From NCBI RefSeq assembly GCF_025345565.1, contig NZ_CP054475.1, forward strand, positions 2,138,448-2,202,447: a DNA stretch of 64,000 bases. The letters are read 5' to 3'. Numbering within the stretch: position 1 is the first letter of the stretch; the number at the start of each line of letters is the position of its first letter. The DNA is from Thalassolituus hydrocarboniclasticus. GTDB taxonomy: Bacteria; Pseudomonadota; Gammaproteobacteria; Pseudomonadales; Oceanobacteraceae. This document shows positions 45,573-55,442 of this stretch, in pieces. The translations under genes were made by a program, and so were the position numbers. Under the pieces are notes generated by a model that was given only the letters and a program-made list of their open reading frames with translations, was not told where the DNA came from and did no database searches.

Positions 45573-47348
45573 TTATTCCGCAGCCTTTGGCTTTTCACGC
45601 AATTTAATGTGCAGCTCACGCAGCTGGGTGTTGTTAACTGCACCCGGGGCCTGAGTCATCACACAAGCAGCTGACTGGGTTTTCGGGAAGGCAATCACTT
45701 CACGAATGGAGGTTGCACCAGTCATCAGCATGATCAGACGATCCAGACCGAAAGCCAGACCACCGTGTGGTGGCGCACCAAACTTCAGTGCATCCAGCAG
45801 GAAGCCGAATTTCTCACGCTGTTCTTCTTCAGAAATGCCCAGCGCGCGGAATACGCTCTGCTGCATGCTCTGATCGTGAATACGGATAGAACCACCGCCC
45901 AGCTCACAGCCGTTCAGTACCATATCGTAAGCACGGGACAGCGCGTTCAGCGGGTCTTTCTCCAGCTCTTCCGGAGAACAGCTTGGCGCAGTGAACGGAT
46001 GGTGCAATGCAGTTACAGAGCCATCGTCGTTCTCTTCGAACATCGGGAAGTCAACAACCCACAATGCCGCCCACTCAGAGGTGTACATGTTCAGGTCAGC
46101 GGCAACCTTGCAACGCAGGGCGCCCAGCGCTTCGTTAACGATCTTGGCTTTATCAGCACCGAAGAAAACGATATCGCCGTTCTTCGCTTCCAGCTTGGCC
46201 ATGATCTTCATGGTGTTATCGTCGCCGATAAACTTGATAATCGGTGACTGCAGGCCTTCAACGCCTTTTTCGATTTCGTTGACTTTAATCCAGGCCAGAC
46301 CTTTGGCACCGTAAATACCAACGTATTTGGTGTAATCGTCAATCTGTTTACGGGAAAGCTCAGCGCCGCCCGGTACTTTCAGTGCAGCAACACGGCCTTT
46401 CGGATCTTTCGCCGGAGCAGCAAAGACTTTGAATTCGATATCCTGCAGGAATTCAGCAACATCAACGATTTCCATCGGAATACGCATATCCGGCTTGTCT
46501 GAACCGTAACGGTTCATCGCTTCGGAATATGGCATACGTGGGAAGTCGCCCAGATCAACATTCAGTTCTTTCTGGAAGATTTCTTTGATCATGCCCTGAG
46601 CGATACCCATGATGTCGTCTTCGTCAATAAACGAAGCCTCGACGTCGATCTGGGTAAATTCCGGCTGACGGTCAGCACGCAGGTCTTCGTCACGGAAACA
46701 CTTGGCAATCTGGTAGTAACGGTCAAAACCGGCAACCATCAGCAGCTGTTTGAACAGCTGTGGCGACTGTGGCAGTGCGAAGAAAGAACCTTCATGGGTA
46801 CGGCTTGGCACCAGATAGTCACGCGCACCTTCCGGCGTCGCACGGGTCAGGATAGGGGTTTCGATATCGAGGAAACCCTGCTCTTCCAGATAACGGCGGG
46901 CATGGGAAGTCACTTTTGAACGGAAGCGCAGCTTGTCCTGCATTTCCGGACGACGCATATCCATAAAGCGATACTTCAGACGAATCTCTTCACCCACATC
47001 GCTGTAACCATCAAGCGGGAACGGCGGCGTTGCCGCCTTGTTCAGGATGGTGATTTCTTTACCCAGAACTTCGATCAGACCGGTTTTCATATTGGCATTG
47101 GTGGTGCCTTCCGGACGGCCACGCACACGACCACTGATCTGTACAACAAACTCAGAGCGCACGCTGTCGGCAGTATTGAAAGCATCCACAGTGTCAGGGT
47201 CAAACACCACCTGCACCAGACCTTCGCGGTCACGGATGTCGAGGAAAATCACGCCCCCGTGGTCGCGGCGACGATGCACCCAGCCACAGAAGGTTACGGT
47301 TTGGTCGATCAAGGTTTCGTTGATATCACCACAATAATGTGTGCGCAT
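45573..47348 (-). CDS. aspS: aspartate--tRNA(Asp/Asn) ligase
   Basis: 591 residues, class II synthetase. An OB-fold anticodon-binding domain comes first ([20 protein letters not shown]). The catalytic core has motif 1 around [17 protein letters not shown], motif 2 [18 protein letters not shown], the bacterial GAD insert, and motif 3 [14 protein letters not shown] chose the ATG giving MRTHYCGDI, which has AGGA upstream and is the family start; a TTG at 47375 would add 9 residues. Whether it is discriminating or also charges tRNA-Asn depends on residues that I did not evaluate. Confidence 0.97.
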   Translation of the reverse strand: MRTHYCGDINETLIDQTVTFCGWVHRRRDHGGVIFLDIRDREGLVQVVFDPDTVDAFNTADSVRSEFVVQISGRVRGRPEGTTNANMKTGLIEVLGKEITILNKAATPPFPLDGYSDVGEEIRLKYRFMDMRRPEMQDKLRFRSKVTSHARRYLEEQGFLDIETPILTRATPEGARDYLVPSRTHEGSFFALPQSPQLFKQLLMVAGFDRYYQIAKCFRDEDLRADRQPEFTQIDVEASFIDEDDIMGIAQGMIKEIFQKELNVDLGDFPRMPYSEAMNRYGSDKPDMRIPMEIVDVAEFLQDIEFKVFAAPAKDPKGRVAALKVPGGAELSRKQIDDYTKYVGIYGAKGLAWIKVNEIEKGVEGLQSPIIKFIGDDNTMKIMAKLEAKNGDIVFFGADKAKIVNEALGALRCKVAADLNMYTSEWAALWVVDFPMFEENDDGSVTALHHPFTAPSCSPEELEKDPLNALSRAYDMVLNGCELGGGSIRIHDQSMQQSVFRALGISEEEQREKFGFLLDALKFGAPPHGGLAFGLDRLIMLMTGATSIREVIAFPKTQSAACVMTQAPGAVNNTQLRELHIKLREKPKAAE

Positions 47349-47649
47349 CGCTTGGTCCTGCATCTGAATCGTCAATGAAGTTGCCGACAGGCCGTAAATA
47401 GAAGGCGGGCCGGAAATAAAAGGCGGGCAGTATAACGGATTTTGGCGGCGATCCGATACCTCAGCAGCCGGATTCCTGCAACCTCAGGCTCAACCTGCGG
47501 CAAAGGCACCGCCGGCCAGGGCAGAAAGCCCTGCGGATCGTCGCAAATCCACCTTGAGTCCGCTCCCCACTGCGGTAGTCTGCCCGCTCAATAATGATAA
47601 AAACCTGTGAGCATCCCTCACTTCAGCAGAACATCAGCGGAGCAAACCC

Positions 47650-48468
47650 ATGCAGTCATTCTCCAACAAAGTCGTCGTCATCACCGGCGCAGCTTCCGGC
47701 ATTGGCCGGGCACTGGCCCAGCAACTGAGCCGTGAAGGCGCTCATCTGGCACTGTCCGACGTCAATATGAAAGGGCTGGAAGAAACCCGCTCATTACTGA
47801 GCGGCCACGGCAAAGTAACCCTCAGCGCCCTGAACGTTGCCGACCGCGATGCATTTGAAGCCTATGCCACTCAGGTAGTCGCCGACCATGGTCAGGTCGA
47901 TGCCGTGATCAATAATGCCGGCGTTGCCCTATCAGAAACCGTCGCCAATATGAGCTACGAGGACATGGAGTGGATTGTAAATATTAATTTCTGGGGCGTG
48001 GTCTACGGCACCAAGGCCTTTCTGCCGCACCTGCAAAGCCGTCCGGAGGCCGCCATTATTAATATATCCAGCATCTTTGGCATCATTGCCCTGCCAACCC
48101 AGGCTGCTTACAACGCCACCAAATTTGCCGTGCGCGGCTTTACTGAATCCCTGCGCCAGGAGCTGGCCGATACCAATGTATTCGTTACCACCGTGCACCC
48201 CGGTGGCATTAAAACCAACATCGTCCGTAATGGCCGCATGAAAACCTCTCTGGCCGGCGAGAAAGACCACGCCACCCAGATTGCAGAGTTCGAAAAGATG
48301 GCACGCACAACCCCTGCGCAAGCCGCTGATGTGATTCTCAGCGGGGTAAAACAACAAAAACGCCGCATTCTGATCGGTGCTGACGCCCGCCTGATGGACC
48401 GCATTCAGCGCTGGTTCCCGGTACGCTACAGCGGTATTTTCGGCTGGGTGCTGAAAAAACTGGCATAA
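47650..48468 (+). CDS. short-chain dehydrogenase/reductase
   Basis: 272 residues of the classical SDR fold. The cofactor motif is TGAASGIGRALAQQ, the NNAG motif is INNAGVAL, and the catalytic Ser-Tyr-Lys are in NISSIFG and AAYNATKFAVRGF. Asp at the end of strand beta-2 (ALSDVN) suggests NAD rather than NADP. The substrate is unknown. In many marine proteobacteria, close relatives sit beside flavin monooxygenases or lipases, but none are here. The 300-base gap from aspS holds only the divergent promoter regions. Confidence 0.9.
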   Translation: MQSFSNKVVVITGAASGIGRALAQQLSREGAHLALSDVNMKGLEETRSLLSGHGKVTLSALNVADRDAFEAYATQVVADHGQVDAVINNAGVALSETVANMSYEDMEWIVNINFWGVVYGTKAFLPHLQSRPEAAIINISSIFGIIALPTQAAYNATKFAVRGFTESLRQELADTNVFVTTVHPGGIKTNIVRNGRMKTSLAGEKDHATQIAEFEKMARTTPAQAADVILSGVKQQKRRILIGADARLMDRIQRWFPVRYSGIFGWVLKKLA

Positions 48469-48547
48469 AAGACCGGTGAATTTCCGCAAAAAAGCGCATC
48501 AGACGGTCGCAAATCACGTTTTGTGACGAAAAACCCCGAAAAAACAG

Positions 48548-48577
48548 GGGCGAGGTGCTTGCCTCACCCTTTTTTTT
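48548..48577 (+). terminator. rho-independent terminator after the SDR gene
   Basis: GGGCGAGG-TGCTTG-CCTCACCC stem with one mismatch, then eight T, 78 bases past the stop. Confidence 0.75.
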
Positions 48578-48679
48578 ACATAAGAATTCTCTGGCGTCTC
48601 CGGTAATGTGCAGCAGCTCAACGTCAGCCCGCCACGGAGAAGCCCGAACCCGGAACAACAAAACCAAAAGGATCAGATC

Positions 48680-49183
48680 ATGGCTGCAAAAAAATCTCCG
48701 GCGGCAAAAGCCCCTGCGAAAAAAGCGGTTGCCAAAGCTCCTGCGGCTAAAAAAGCCGTAGCCAAAGCACCAGCCAAGAAAGCCGTTGCTAAAGCACCTG
48801 CCAAAAAAGCGGCAGCTAAAGCACCAGCAGCAAAAGCCGCCGCTCCGGCAGCACGCAAGACGACTGCGATTGCTGAAAAATACAGCAAAACCCAGCTGCT
48901 GAATGAAATCGCAGAAACCACCGGTCTGGCGCGTAAAGACGTTAACGCCGTACTGGAAGAGCTGACCGTACTGATCGAGCGTCACGTGAAAAAACGTGCC
49001 GTTGGTGAATTCATTCTGCCAGGCCTGCTGAAAATCAAAACCGTTAAGAAGCCTGCGCAAAAAGCACGTAAGAATGTACCAAACCCATTCCGTCCGGGCG
49101 AAACCATGGATGTTGCAGCTAAGCCTGCCAGCACCAAGGTTAAAGTTCTGCCGCTGAAAAAACTGAAAGACATGGCGATGTAA
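48680..49183 (+). CDS. HU-family DNA-binding protein with histone-H1-like KAPA tail
   Basis: 167 residues from the ATG at 48680 (AAAAGGATC upstream). The N-terminal about 63 residues are Lys/Ala/Pro repeats of the form KAPAKKAVA, like the eukaryotic H1 tail and Pseudomonas AlgP. The rest (about 70-167) is an HU/IHF fold, with KTQLLNEIAETTGL followed by LPGLLKIKTVKKPAQ and FRPGETMDV in place of the usual DNA-binding arm. It is probably a nucleoid protein. The tail repeats are made of near-identical codon blocks and can vary in number. A strong terminator follows. Confidence 0.9.
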   Translation: MAAKKSPAAKAPAKKAVAKAPAAKKAVAKAPAKKAVAKAPAKKAAAKAPAAKAAAPAARKTTAIAEKYSKTQLLNEIAETTGLARKDVNAVLEELTVLIERHVKKRAVGEFILPGLLKIKTVKKPAQKARKNVPNPFRPGETMDVAAKPASTKVKVLPLKKLKDMAM

Positions 49184-49237
49184 TCGCTGCTTTTGCAGCA
49201 ACCGCTGGCACGGCCTCAGGCAGCCGGCACATCGTTA

Positions 49238-49270
49238 AGCGGCCGGTGTCTGCACCGGCCGCTTTTTTTT
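49238..49270 (+). terminator. rho-independent terminator of the HU-like gene
   Basis: AGCGGCCGGTG-TCTG-CACCGGCCGCT followed by eight T. Confidence 0.95.
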
Positions 49271-49352
49271 GCCTGATACTCTACCGGTCTGTTTGTGATC
49301 TTCAGCCCGGAACACGCCACCATACACAGATACCTGCCATTGGCCGCTGAAT

Positions 49353-49940
49353 ATGTCTGAGCTGATTCCCCTTCTCACCGAGATTGAACAGTGCACCCGC
49401 TGTATTGCTGACCTGCCACTGGGGCCTCGCCCTGTTGTCCGCGCGGCGGCAACATCGCGTCTGCTGATTATTGGCCAGGCACCCGGAACCAAAGTTCACG
49501 CCAGCGGAATTCCCTGGGACGACGCCAGTGGCCAGCGACTGCGGCAATGGCTGGGCGTCAGCAATGATGTGTTTTATGACGACAGCAAAGTCGCCATTAT
49601 GCCGATGGGATTCTGCTACCCGGGAAAAGGTAAAAGCGGCGATTTACCACCGCGCCCGGAGTGCGCCCCGCACTGGCATGCGCAGTTACTGGGCGCCATG
49701 CCCAATATCCGCCTGACGCTGTTAATCGGGCAATATGCGCAGAACTACTATTTACAGGATGATTATCGCAACCTGAGCGAACGCGTTGCGCACTGGCGGG
49801 ATTTTCCCGACGATTTTTTTGCCCTGCCACATCCCTCACCACGCAATCAGCTGTGGCTGAAAAAACATCCCTGGTTTGAGCAGGAAGCCATCCCTGCCCT
49901 GCAACAACGAATTCACCGCCTGCTGGAAAGCACACCATGA
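49353..49940 (+). CDS. uracil-DNA glycosylase superfamily protein
   Basis: 195 residues. LLIIGQAPGTKVHASGIPWDDASG is the conserved water-activating loop (motif A) of family 4/5-like glycosylases, and ALPHPSPRN is the late DNA-intercalation motif. One Cys pair near the N terminus (EQCTRCIADL) could be the remnant of the iron-sulfur site of family 4, but the other ligands are not obvious. Many members of this branch are annotated only as UDG-family, so glycosylase activity is unproved. The SGNH hydrolase gene overlaps its stop by 4 bases. Confidence 0.88.
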   Translation: MSELIPLLTEIEQCTRCIADLPLGPRPVVRAAATSRLLIIGQAPGTKVHASGIPWDDASGQRLRQWLGVSNDVFYDDSKVAIMPMGFCYPGKGKSGDLPPRPECAPHWHAQLLGAMPNIRLTLLIGQYAQNYYLQDDYRNLSERVAHWRDFPDDFFALPHPSPRNQLWLKKHPWFEQEAIPALQQRIHRLLESTP

Positions 49941-50701
49941 CCTCACGACTGACGTTACTGCTCAGCTATCTGCTCTATCTGCCACTGCTGCCGGTATTGC
50001 CCTGGATTATTTACCAGGGAAAAACCGTCAAACGCGATACCCTGCGCCTGCCTGAAGCCAGCGGCATACGCTCTGGCACTGAACCGAAATTACAACAGCC
50101 GGCGCACAGCCTGCTGCTGCGTCATATCGGCGAGAGCACCGTCGCCGGTGTGGGTATCAGCAGCATCAGCAACGGCCTCACCGCCTGCATCGCCCGGGCG
50201 CTGGCCAGTGAACAATTGGCAGTACAATGGCAGGCGATAGCACAAAGCGGCATCCGCGCAGCACAGTTAAACGAATTGATTGCAGAAGAAGATAAAGCAG
50301 CGGAGCAAGCGCCACATCAGAAAGCACTGCTGCTGATTACTCTGGGCGTAAACGACACCACAGGCCTTACCCCGGCCCATCAGTGGCGCCGCCAGCTCAG
50401 TCGGTTAATTCAGCATGAGAAAACCTATTTACCGGCAGAAACCCAGGTGATTTTTACTCAGGTACCGCCAATGCAGGATTTTCCTGCACTGCCTGCACCA
50501 CTGAACCGTTTTCTTGGTTTGCGCGCCTGGCAGCTGGATAAACAAATAAGACACTTATGCCGCAAGCAGGGCTGGCATCATGCAGCAATCAGCTTGCCAC
50601 TGCAGCCACAATGGATGGCAGAAGATGGTTATCACCCCAACGCTGAAGGCTACGCCCGCTGGGGTGAAGGGGTTGCGGACAGCATCCGCACTTTGCTCTG
50701 A
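49937..50701 (+). CDS. SGNH/GDSL-type esterase or hydrolase
   Basis: 254 residues. An N-terminal hydrophobic stretch (LTLLLSYLLYLPLLPVLPWI) is a membrane anchor or signal peptide. The SGNH blocks are GESTVAGVG (Ser nucleophile), LITLGVNDTTGL (Asn) and AEDGYHPNAEGYARWG (Asp-x-x-His). It should be an envelope esterase or lysophospholipase of unknown substrate. It starts with an ATGA overlap of the UDG-family gene, so the pair is one transcript. Confidence 0.88.
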   Translation: MTSRLTLLLSYLLYLPLLPVLPWIIYQGKTVKRDTLRLPEASGIRSGTEPKLQQPAHSLLLRHIGESTVAGVGISSISNGLTACIARALASEQLAVQWQAIAQSGIRAAQLNELIAEEDKAAEQAPHQKALLLITLGVNDTTGLTPAHQWRRQLSRLIQHEKTYLPAETQVIFTQVPPMQDFPALPAPLNRFLGLRAWQLDKQIRHLCRKQGWHHAAISLPLQPQWMAEDGYHPNAEGYARWGEGVADSIRTLL

Positions 50702-50721
50702 GTAATGCTTAAATCAGCTAT

Positions 50722-51516
50722 TTACCACTGATCACGCAGGCTGCGCAGCGCCCGGAACACATCCCGGTCGCCCTCGCCTAATTGCGGAAACTGTTCTTTT
50801 AACCTCGCGCGAATCCGCGGCTCGTGCAGACGTAAAAACGGGTTGTATTCACGCTCCTGCCCCAGCGTCATCACCGGCATATCGTCCGGAGAAAAGGCTG
50901 ACACCTGATCTGCCCAATAGCCCGCCATACTATTTCCCGGCTCCCGGTCGAGGGCAAAGGCCAGATTATTTTTCATATAATCGTGCCCGGGATACAGCAA
51001 GGTTTCATCCGGTAATGGCAGCAGCTGCGACACAAAAGTATCGTACATAGTGTCGACATTACCGCCGTTATAACAATTACCGGCACAGGCATTAAACAAG
51101 GTATCGCCGGAAAATAACACCGGCACAGGTTCGTGCTCCGACACCGGTGCCAGCAGGCAAAGATGTACCGGTGTATGCCCCGGCGTAAACAACACATTAA
51201 AGCGCAATGTACCCAGTTCAATCACATCGCCGGCGGTCAGGCCATGCGCCTGATTGGGGATTTTTCCCAGCGCATTTTTATGCGCCCAGATGGGCGCACC
51301 GGTTGCAGCCTGCACCGCCGGATTACCTTCAATATGATCATGGTGCTCGTGGGTATTGATAATCAGCCGGATATCCAACCCCTGTTCAGCGGCTAACTGC
51401 ACCATGCCTTCGCCATCCAGAGGATCAAGGGCAATGGCCTGACGGGTTTCTTCACAGGCGATCAGATAATTAAAATTTCTGAGCGGATTATTCATAAAAC
51501 GGCGTAACACAATCAT
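50722..51516 (-). CDS. hydroxyacylglutathione hydrolase-like metallo-hydrolase (GloB-like)
   Basis: 264 residues of the metallo-beta-lactamase fold. The binuclear zinc site is THEHHDH (about residue 55), with FTPGHTPVHLC, SGDTLF and PGHDY supplying the further ligands, and the C-terminal half has the glyoxalase II helical extension ending in FRALRSLRDQW. It hydrolyses S-lactoylglutathione in methylglyoxal removal if it is a true GloB. The N terminus differs from E. coli GloB. GGAGAAA lies upstream of the ATG. The HIT gene ends 21 bases upstream on the same strand. Confidence 0.87.
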   Translation of the reverse strand: MIVLRRFMNNPLRNFNYLIACEETRQAIALDPLDGEGMVQLAAEQGLDIRLIINTHEHHDHIEGNPAVQAATGAPIWAHKNALGKIPNQAHGLTAGDVIELGTLRFNVLFTPGHTPVHLCLLAPVSEHEPVPVLFSGDTLFNACAGNCYNGGNVDTMYDTFVSQLLPLPDETLLYPGHDYMKNNLAFALDREPGNSMAGYWADQVSAFSPDDMPVMTLGQEREYNPFLRLHEPRIRARLKEQFPQLGEGDRDVFRALRSLRDQW

Positions 51517-51537
51517 ATAGTTTCTCCGGCTCAGACA

Positions 51538-51996
51538 TTACCAATAGACGTTGTTTTCTTCGTCATCCTCAGCGTGCAGGTCTTCAACAAAATGGCTGGA
51601 AAATAAACTCTTCAGCTCATGCACGCGCTCCTCCAGAGCTGCCGCACTGTACGGCACCGCCGGGCTGTGTCCCCAGACAGGACCTGGCCAGGCAGGATCA
51701 TCAGCAAAACGGGCAATATGGTGCACATGCAGCTGAGCAACCACATTACCCAGTGCGGCGACGTTCATGGATTTGGCAGAAAAATGATCGGCCATTTTTT
51801 CCAGCACCCAGCTGGATTCTTTCGCCAGCTGCATCCGGTCTTCTTCCGACAGATGATAAATTTCAAACACATCATTGCGCGCCGGTACCAGAATTACCCA
51901 GGGGTAACGGCTGTCGTTCATCAGCAGCACCTGGCTCAGTGGCAGGCGGCCGATCAGTGTGGTATCCGATTGCAGTCGTTCATCAAGACGGAACAT
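51538..51996 (-). CDS. HIT-domain nucleotide-binding protein
   Basis: 152 residues from the ATG at 51996 (GGAGGG upstream). The histidine-triad motif reads NVVAQLHVHHIARFADDPAWPG, where the first His of the usual HxHxH is Gln and two His follow, as in the Pseudomonas-type members. It probably binds or hydrolyses a nucleotide or dinucleotide. An upstream start would add about 39 non-conserved residues. It shares the strand with the GloB-like gene and may be co-transcribed. Confidence 0.88.
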   Translation of the reverse strand: MFRLDERLQSDTTLIGRLPLSQVLLMNDSRYPWVILVPARNDVFEIYHLSEEDRMQLAKESSWVLEKMADHFSAKSMNVAALGNVVAQLHVHHIARFADDPAWPGPVWGHSPAVPYSAAALEERVHELKSLFSSHFVEDLHAEDDEENNVYW

Positions 51997-52132
51997 AATT
52001 CCCTCCGCAGCAGTTATTCCAGTCACTATGATAGGCCTGAGTCTGTGCAAGGTCACTGCTTTCACGATAAAGCCGACAAATATTCTGCCGCAGAACGGAT
52101 ATGTAACCCACAAAGACTACGGATCGCTCTGA

Positions 52133-53347
52133 ATGAAGGATTTCCACCTGATCACCAGCATTAGCGCCATCCCTGAAACTCAGTGGCGAACGCTGCAGCG
52201 CAACAGTGCGGGGCTTTATCCTTTTCTCGACTATCAGTTTCTCGCCGCACTCGAACACAGCGGCTGTATTGGCTCCGGCAGCAGCGGCAACAACAACGAA
52301 GGCAATGAACACGACAGCGGCTGGCAGGTACAGTATCTGGTGCGCTTTGATACTCAGGGCGAAGCCGAAATAATCATTCCCTGCTACCGCAAAACGCACA
52401 GTTACGGCGAATACGTATTTGACTGGAGCTGGGCCGAAGCCTATCAGCGCTATGCACTGGAGTATTATCCAAAGCTGTTATGGGCCGCGCCTTTTACTCC
52501 GGCAAGTGGCCCCCGGCTGCTGCATAACGCTACGTCAGAAACAGAAGTACAACAGGTCTGGCAGGATGCATTACAGGCGGTACAGGCATTTTGCTCAGCG
52601 CAACAGTTATCCGGCTGGCACCTTAACTTTGTCGCTCCCGGCGACAAAGTGCTGCTGGATACACTTTGTAAGTCCGCAACCACGCAGGCAATGCCACCGG
52701 TACGCCGGCGCGGCTGCCAGTTTCACTGGTTTAATCAGGGCTATATAAGTTTTGATCATTACCTGCAGTCCTTTGCCAGCCGCAAGCGCAAAAATGTGCG
52801 TAAAGAACGCCAGCGTCTGCAGGATATGGGCATCAATATTGTGCAAAAAACCGCCGATAATATCAGCGCCGCCGACATACACTTTTTTTATCAGTGTTAC
52901 CAATTAACCTATTGGCGCCGGCGCTCTCAGGGCTATTTAAACGAAACGTTTTTTCAGTTATGCCGCCAGCATTTATCCCGACAAATGTTGCTGGTACAGG
53001 CCGAAAAAGACGGCCAGCTTCTGGCCTCTGCCCTGTATTTTTTTGATGACACGACGCTCTACGGTCGCTACTGGGGTTGTCAGCAGGATATCGACGGTCT
53101 GCATTTTGAGGCCTGTTATTATCAGGGCATTGAATTCTGTATAGAAAACAACCTGCAGCGCTTTGATCCGGGCACCCAGGGAGAGCATAAAATCAGCCGT
53201 GGATTTACGCCGGTCAGCACCTTCAGTTATCACCAGTTGATGCAGCCGGAATTCCAGCAGGCTGTTGCGCACTTTGCGCAGGAAGAAGAAGCTCAGGTTA
53301 TTATTTATGAGCAACAGGCACGCAGCCTGCTGCCGTTTAAAAGCTGA
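52133..53347 (+). CDS. GNAT-like N-acetyltransferase, DUF482/FemAB-like
   Basis: 404 residues. The opening FHLITSISAIPETQWRTLQ, the block FDWSWAEAYQRYALEYYPKL, FASRKRKNVRKERQRLQDMG and CIENNLQRFDPGTQGEHKISRGF are hallmarks of the DUF482 family, distant relatives of FemAB peptidoglycan aminoacyltransferases. The biochemical role is not established. A short Ser/Gly/Asn-rich insertion near residue 45 (GSGSSGNNNEGNEHDSG) looks like a flexible loop. It is divergent from the HIT gene. Confidence 0.88.
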   Translation: MKDFHLITSISAIPETQWRTLQRNSAGLYPFLDYQFLAALEHSGCIGSGSSGNNNEGNEHDSGWQVQYLVRFDTQGEAEIIIPCYRKTHSYGEYVFDWSWAEAYQRYALEYYPKLLWAAPFTPASGPRLLHNATSETEVQQVWQDALQAVQAFCSAQQLSGWHLNFVAPGDKVLLDTLCKSATTQAMPPVRRRGCQFHWFNQGYISFDHYLQSFASRKRKNVRKERQRLQDMGINIVQKTADNISAADIHFFYQCYQLTYWRRRSQGYLNETFFQLCRQHLSRQMLLVQAEKDGQLLASALYFFDDTTLYGRYWGCQQDIDGLHFEACYYQGIEFCIENNLQRFDPGTQGEHKISRGFTPVSTFSYHQLMQPEFQQAVAHFAQEEEAQVIIYEQQARSLLPFKS

Positions 53348-53366
53348 AATAGCTTAACAACTGCAA

Positions 53367-53397
53367 TAAAAAAACGGAGCTGCTGCTCCGTTTTTTA
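53367..53397. terminator. bidirectional terminator
   Basis: AAACGGAGC-TGCT-GCTCCGTTT with flanking A and T runs, between two convergent genes. Confidence 0.9.
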
Positions 53398-53416
53398 TGT
53401 CTGCTAAAACTCCGCT

Positions 53417-55141
53417 TTATGGGCGAATCAGCACAAAGGTCTGATTAGCACCAATATCGGCAGAACCAGCACTCGCACCGGCACCACCACCAAAATCGGC
53501 ACGCAGATATTTGCCGTTATCCGCTTTCAGGGCCACGCGGTCATTACCGAGGTTCACCAGTTCAAACTGTGCTGCTGCACTGTCTTTACTGTGCCCGGTA
53601 GCCAGTGTGCCCAGCAGGTAAGAATCCAGACCGACATAGCCGCCATTGCGCGCCTGCAGAGCCACTTTACCGTCAGCCAGACTGGCCATAATAAAGCTTT
53701 CCCAGGTTCCGACCTGCGATGAACCCGCCGAGACAAAGCTGCCACCGCCACTCATGGCACGCAGGAAGTGCCCATTCGCAGTTTGCAGATGCACCACGTC
53801 ACCGGCATAAGGAAATACGCTGCGAACGACATTGCTGTCATCAAAACGGAACAGGCCACGGGCGGCATAATGATCGGATAAATCCCACTCGCCCCAGAGG
53901 TTATCCTGCAGCGAACGCGGCGCAATGATTTCCTGGCTGGCCACCAGTGCTGGCTGGTTAGCATTACTCACCAGGGTGTAATCCAGATATTCCAGATACG
54001 GCGCTTCGGCCCAGTGATTGGTATTGGAATCGTAGCTCAGGTTATGACCAAGGTTCTGAGGTTCACGGGCATTGAGTACAGCTTCGAGATAATCACGATC
54101 CTGCGGCAGACCGATTTTATTAACGTTGAAGTCACCAGCCATCAGTACAGGTTCATCGGCAGGCAGGTTCAGACTGCGGATGTAATCGCCCATTTCCTGC
54201 AACTGTGCCAGACGGGCGTTGCGGTTGGCGTCATCGTCTGAAGACTGAGTATGGGTGGCAAACAAGTGATACGTTTTACCCTGTTTATTCAGTTTGGCAT
54301 AAATAACGGCGCGGGTTGCAGCACACTGAATGCCATCACAGGCACTGTAAGCGTGAGCGTCTTCCAGCACGATCGGCCAGCGCGACAGAATACGGGTACC
54401 GGACGCCATGACCTTACCCGCTTTAAATACATCGTCGGTCTGGTACGGATACTCAGCACGCAGATCGTCCAGCAACGCATTACTCTCGGCCAGATCAAAG
54501 ACTTCAGTTAACACCAGCGCATCGTGACCGGCCATCACCTGCGGCATCTGAGTCAGGCGGGTGGACACTTTCTTCGAACCGTAAATAGTCGTTGCCCAGA
54601 CGTTATAGTTAAACAGGCTGAACTCTCCGGCCGTGGCGGTCACAGGCTTACTATCCTGCTCCTGCAACACATAACGGATAACACCACCGTCACTCAGGCT
54701 TTCGCCTTTCACTGCCAGTGTGGCGGCGCGGCCTTCGATGTTCGCCGCCTGACGATGAATACTGTCATCACTCTGGCCAGCCAGATTCCAGCCATTGCCA
54801 CTGGCGGCAAAGCTGACGTTCAGGCCAGTAGTGTTTTGCTGCAACACAAACTGATCGGCATCAGAGCTCAGGCTCAGCAGCAGGCTGCTGTCGGTTGCGG
54901 CGTCACGGGTCAGACGCGCCAGGGTACGGGTTGCCAGCGGCGGTACTTCAGCACTGACCAGCTCAGCATTGGCATTCCCCTGCAGATTAACCTGCAGAGT
55001 CTCAAGCGTGCTGTTGGTAAATACAATCTCGCTGCTCAGCGACTGCGGCGGTTGCGACATGGCCATTGCACCTGAGCTGGCCAGCAGTAATGCGGCCGCG
55101 CTTACAGAGGCAACGGGACGGAAACGGACAAGGTTCAGCAT
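53417..55141 (-). CDS. secreted sphingomyelinase-like phosphodiesterase with C-terminal beta-trefoil
   Basis: 574 residues. A signal peptide ends near AMA at residue 28. An N-terminal about 140-residue beta domain leads into an endonuclease/exonuclease/phosphatase domain: FNYNVW (about 178), LTEVFD with Glu213, FATHTQ with His297, AGDFNVNK with Asp337/Asn339 and the catalytic LSDHY with His424. The C-terminal about 135 residues hold repeats of the fascin-like trefoil type (HLQTANGHFLRAMSGGG, ALKADNGKYLRADFGGG). The best fit is bacterial neutral sphingomyelinase C, which cleaves sphingomyelin to ceramide; a related phospholipase or nuclease is possible. It is exported and probably acts on host or environmental lipids. 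Confidence 0.88.
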   Translation of the reverse strand: MLNLVRFRPVASVSAAALLLASSGAMAMSQPPQSLSSEIVFTNSTLETLQVNLQGNANAELVSAEVPPLATRTLARLTRDAATDSSLLLSLSSDADQFVLQQNTTGLNVSFAASGNGWNLAGQSDDSIHRQAANIEGRAATLAVKGESLSDGGVIRYVLQEQDSKPVTATAGEFSLFNYNVWATTIYGSKKVSTRLTQMPQVMAGHDALVLTEVFDLAESNALLDDLRAEYPYQTDDVFKAGKVMASGTRILSRWPIVLEDAHAYSACDGIQCAATRAVIYAKLNKQGKTYHLFATHTQSSDDDANRNARLAQLQEMGDYIRSLNLPADEPVLMAGDFNVNKIGLPQDRDYLEAVLNAREPQNLGHNLSYDSNTNHWAEAPYLEYLDYTLVSNANQPALVASQEIIAPRSLQDNLWGEWDLSDHYAARGLFRFDDSNVVRSVFPYAGDVVHLQTANGHFLRAMSGGGSFVSAGSSQVGTWESFIMASLADGKVALQARNGGYVGLDSYLLGTLATGHSKDSAAAQFELVNLGNDRVALKADNGKYLRADFGGGAGASAGSADIGANQTFVLIRP

Positions 55142-55442
55142 AGGGAATCTCTTTTTGTCGTCGTTAGTTAACTTTTTATTGCTGTTCGTTAAAACGTCGC
55201 TGTCAGCGGAGAATATTCAGCGCAGTCCATCCGGGACTATCGTGCAGCATATAGCAGAAGCCCTTGTTTTTGTTACGCTTTTTCGCGCCAATTCTATCGG
55301 CTGGTGAAGCTGTTTTTGATGACCGGAGACACCCTCCCGTGCAGACCCGGCATAGGCTGACTGATCCTCTTCTGGTATAAAGTGCGACCCGGCAGCAGTA
55401 CTTACGGCCGGCACAGAGTCAGATAATCGCGGAGCAACAGAC

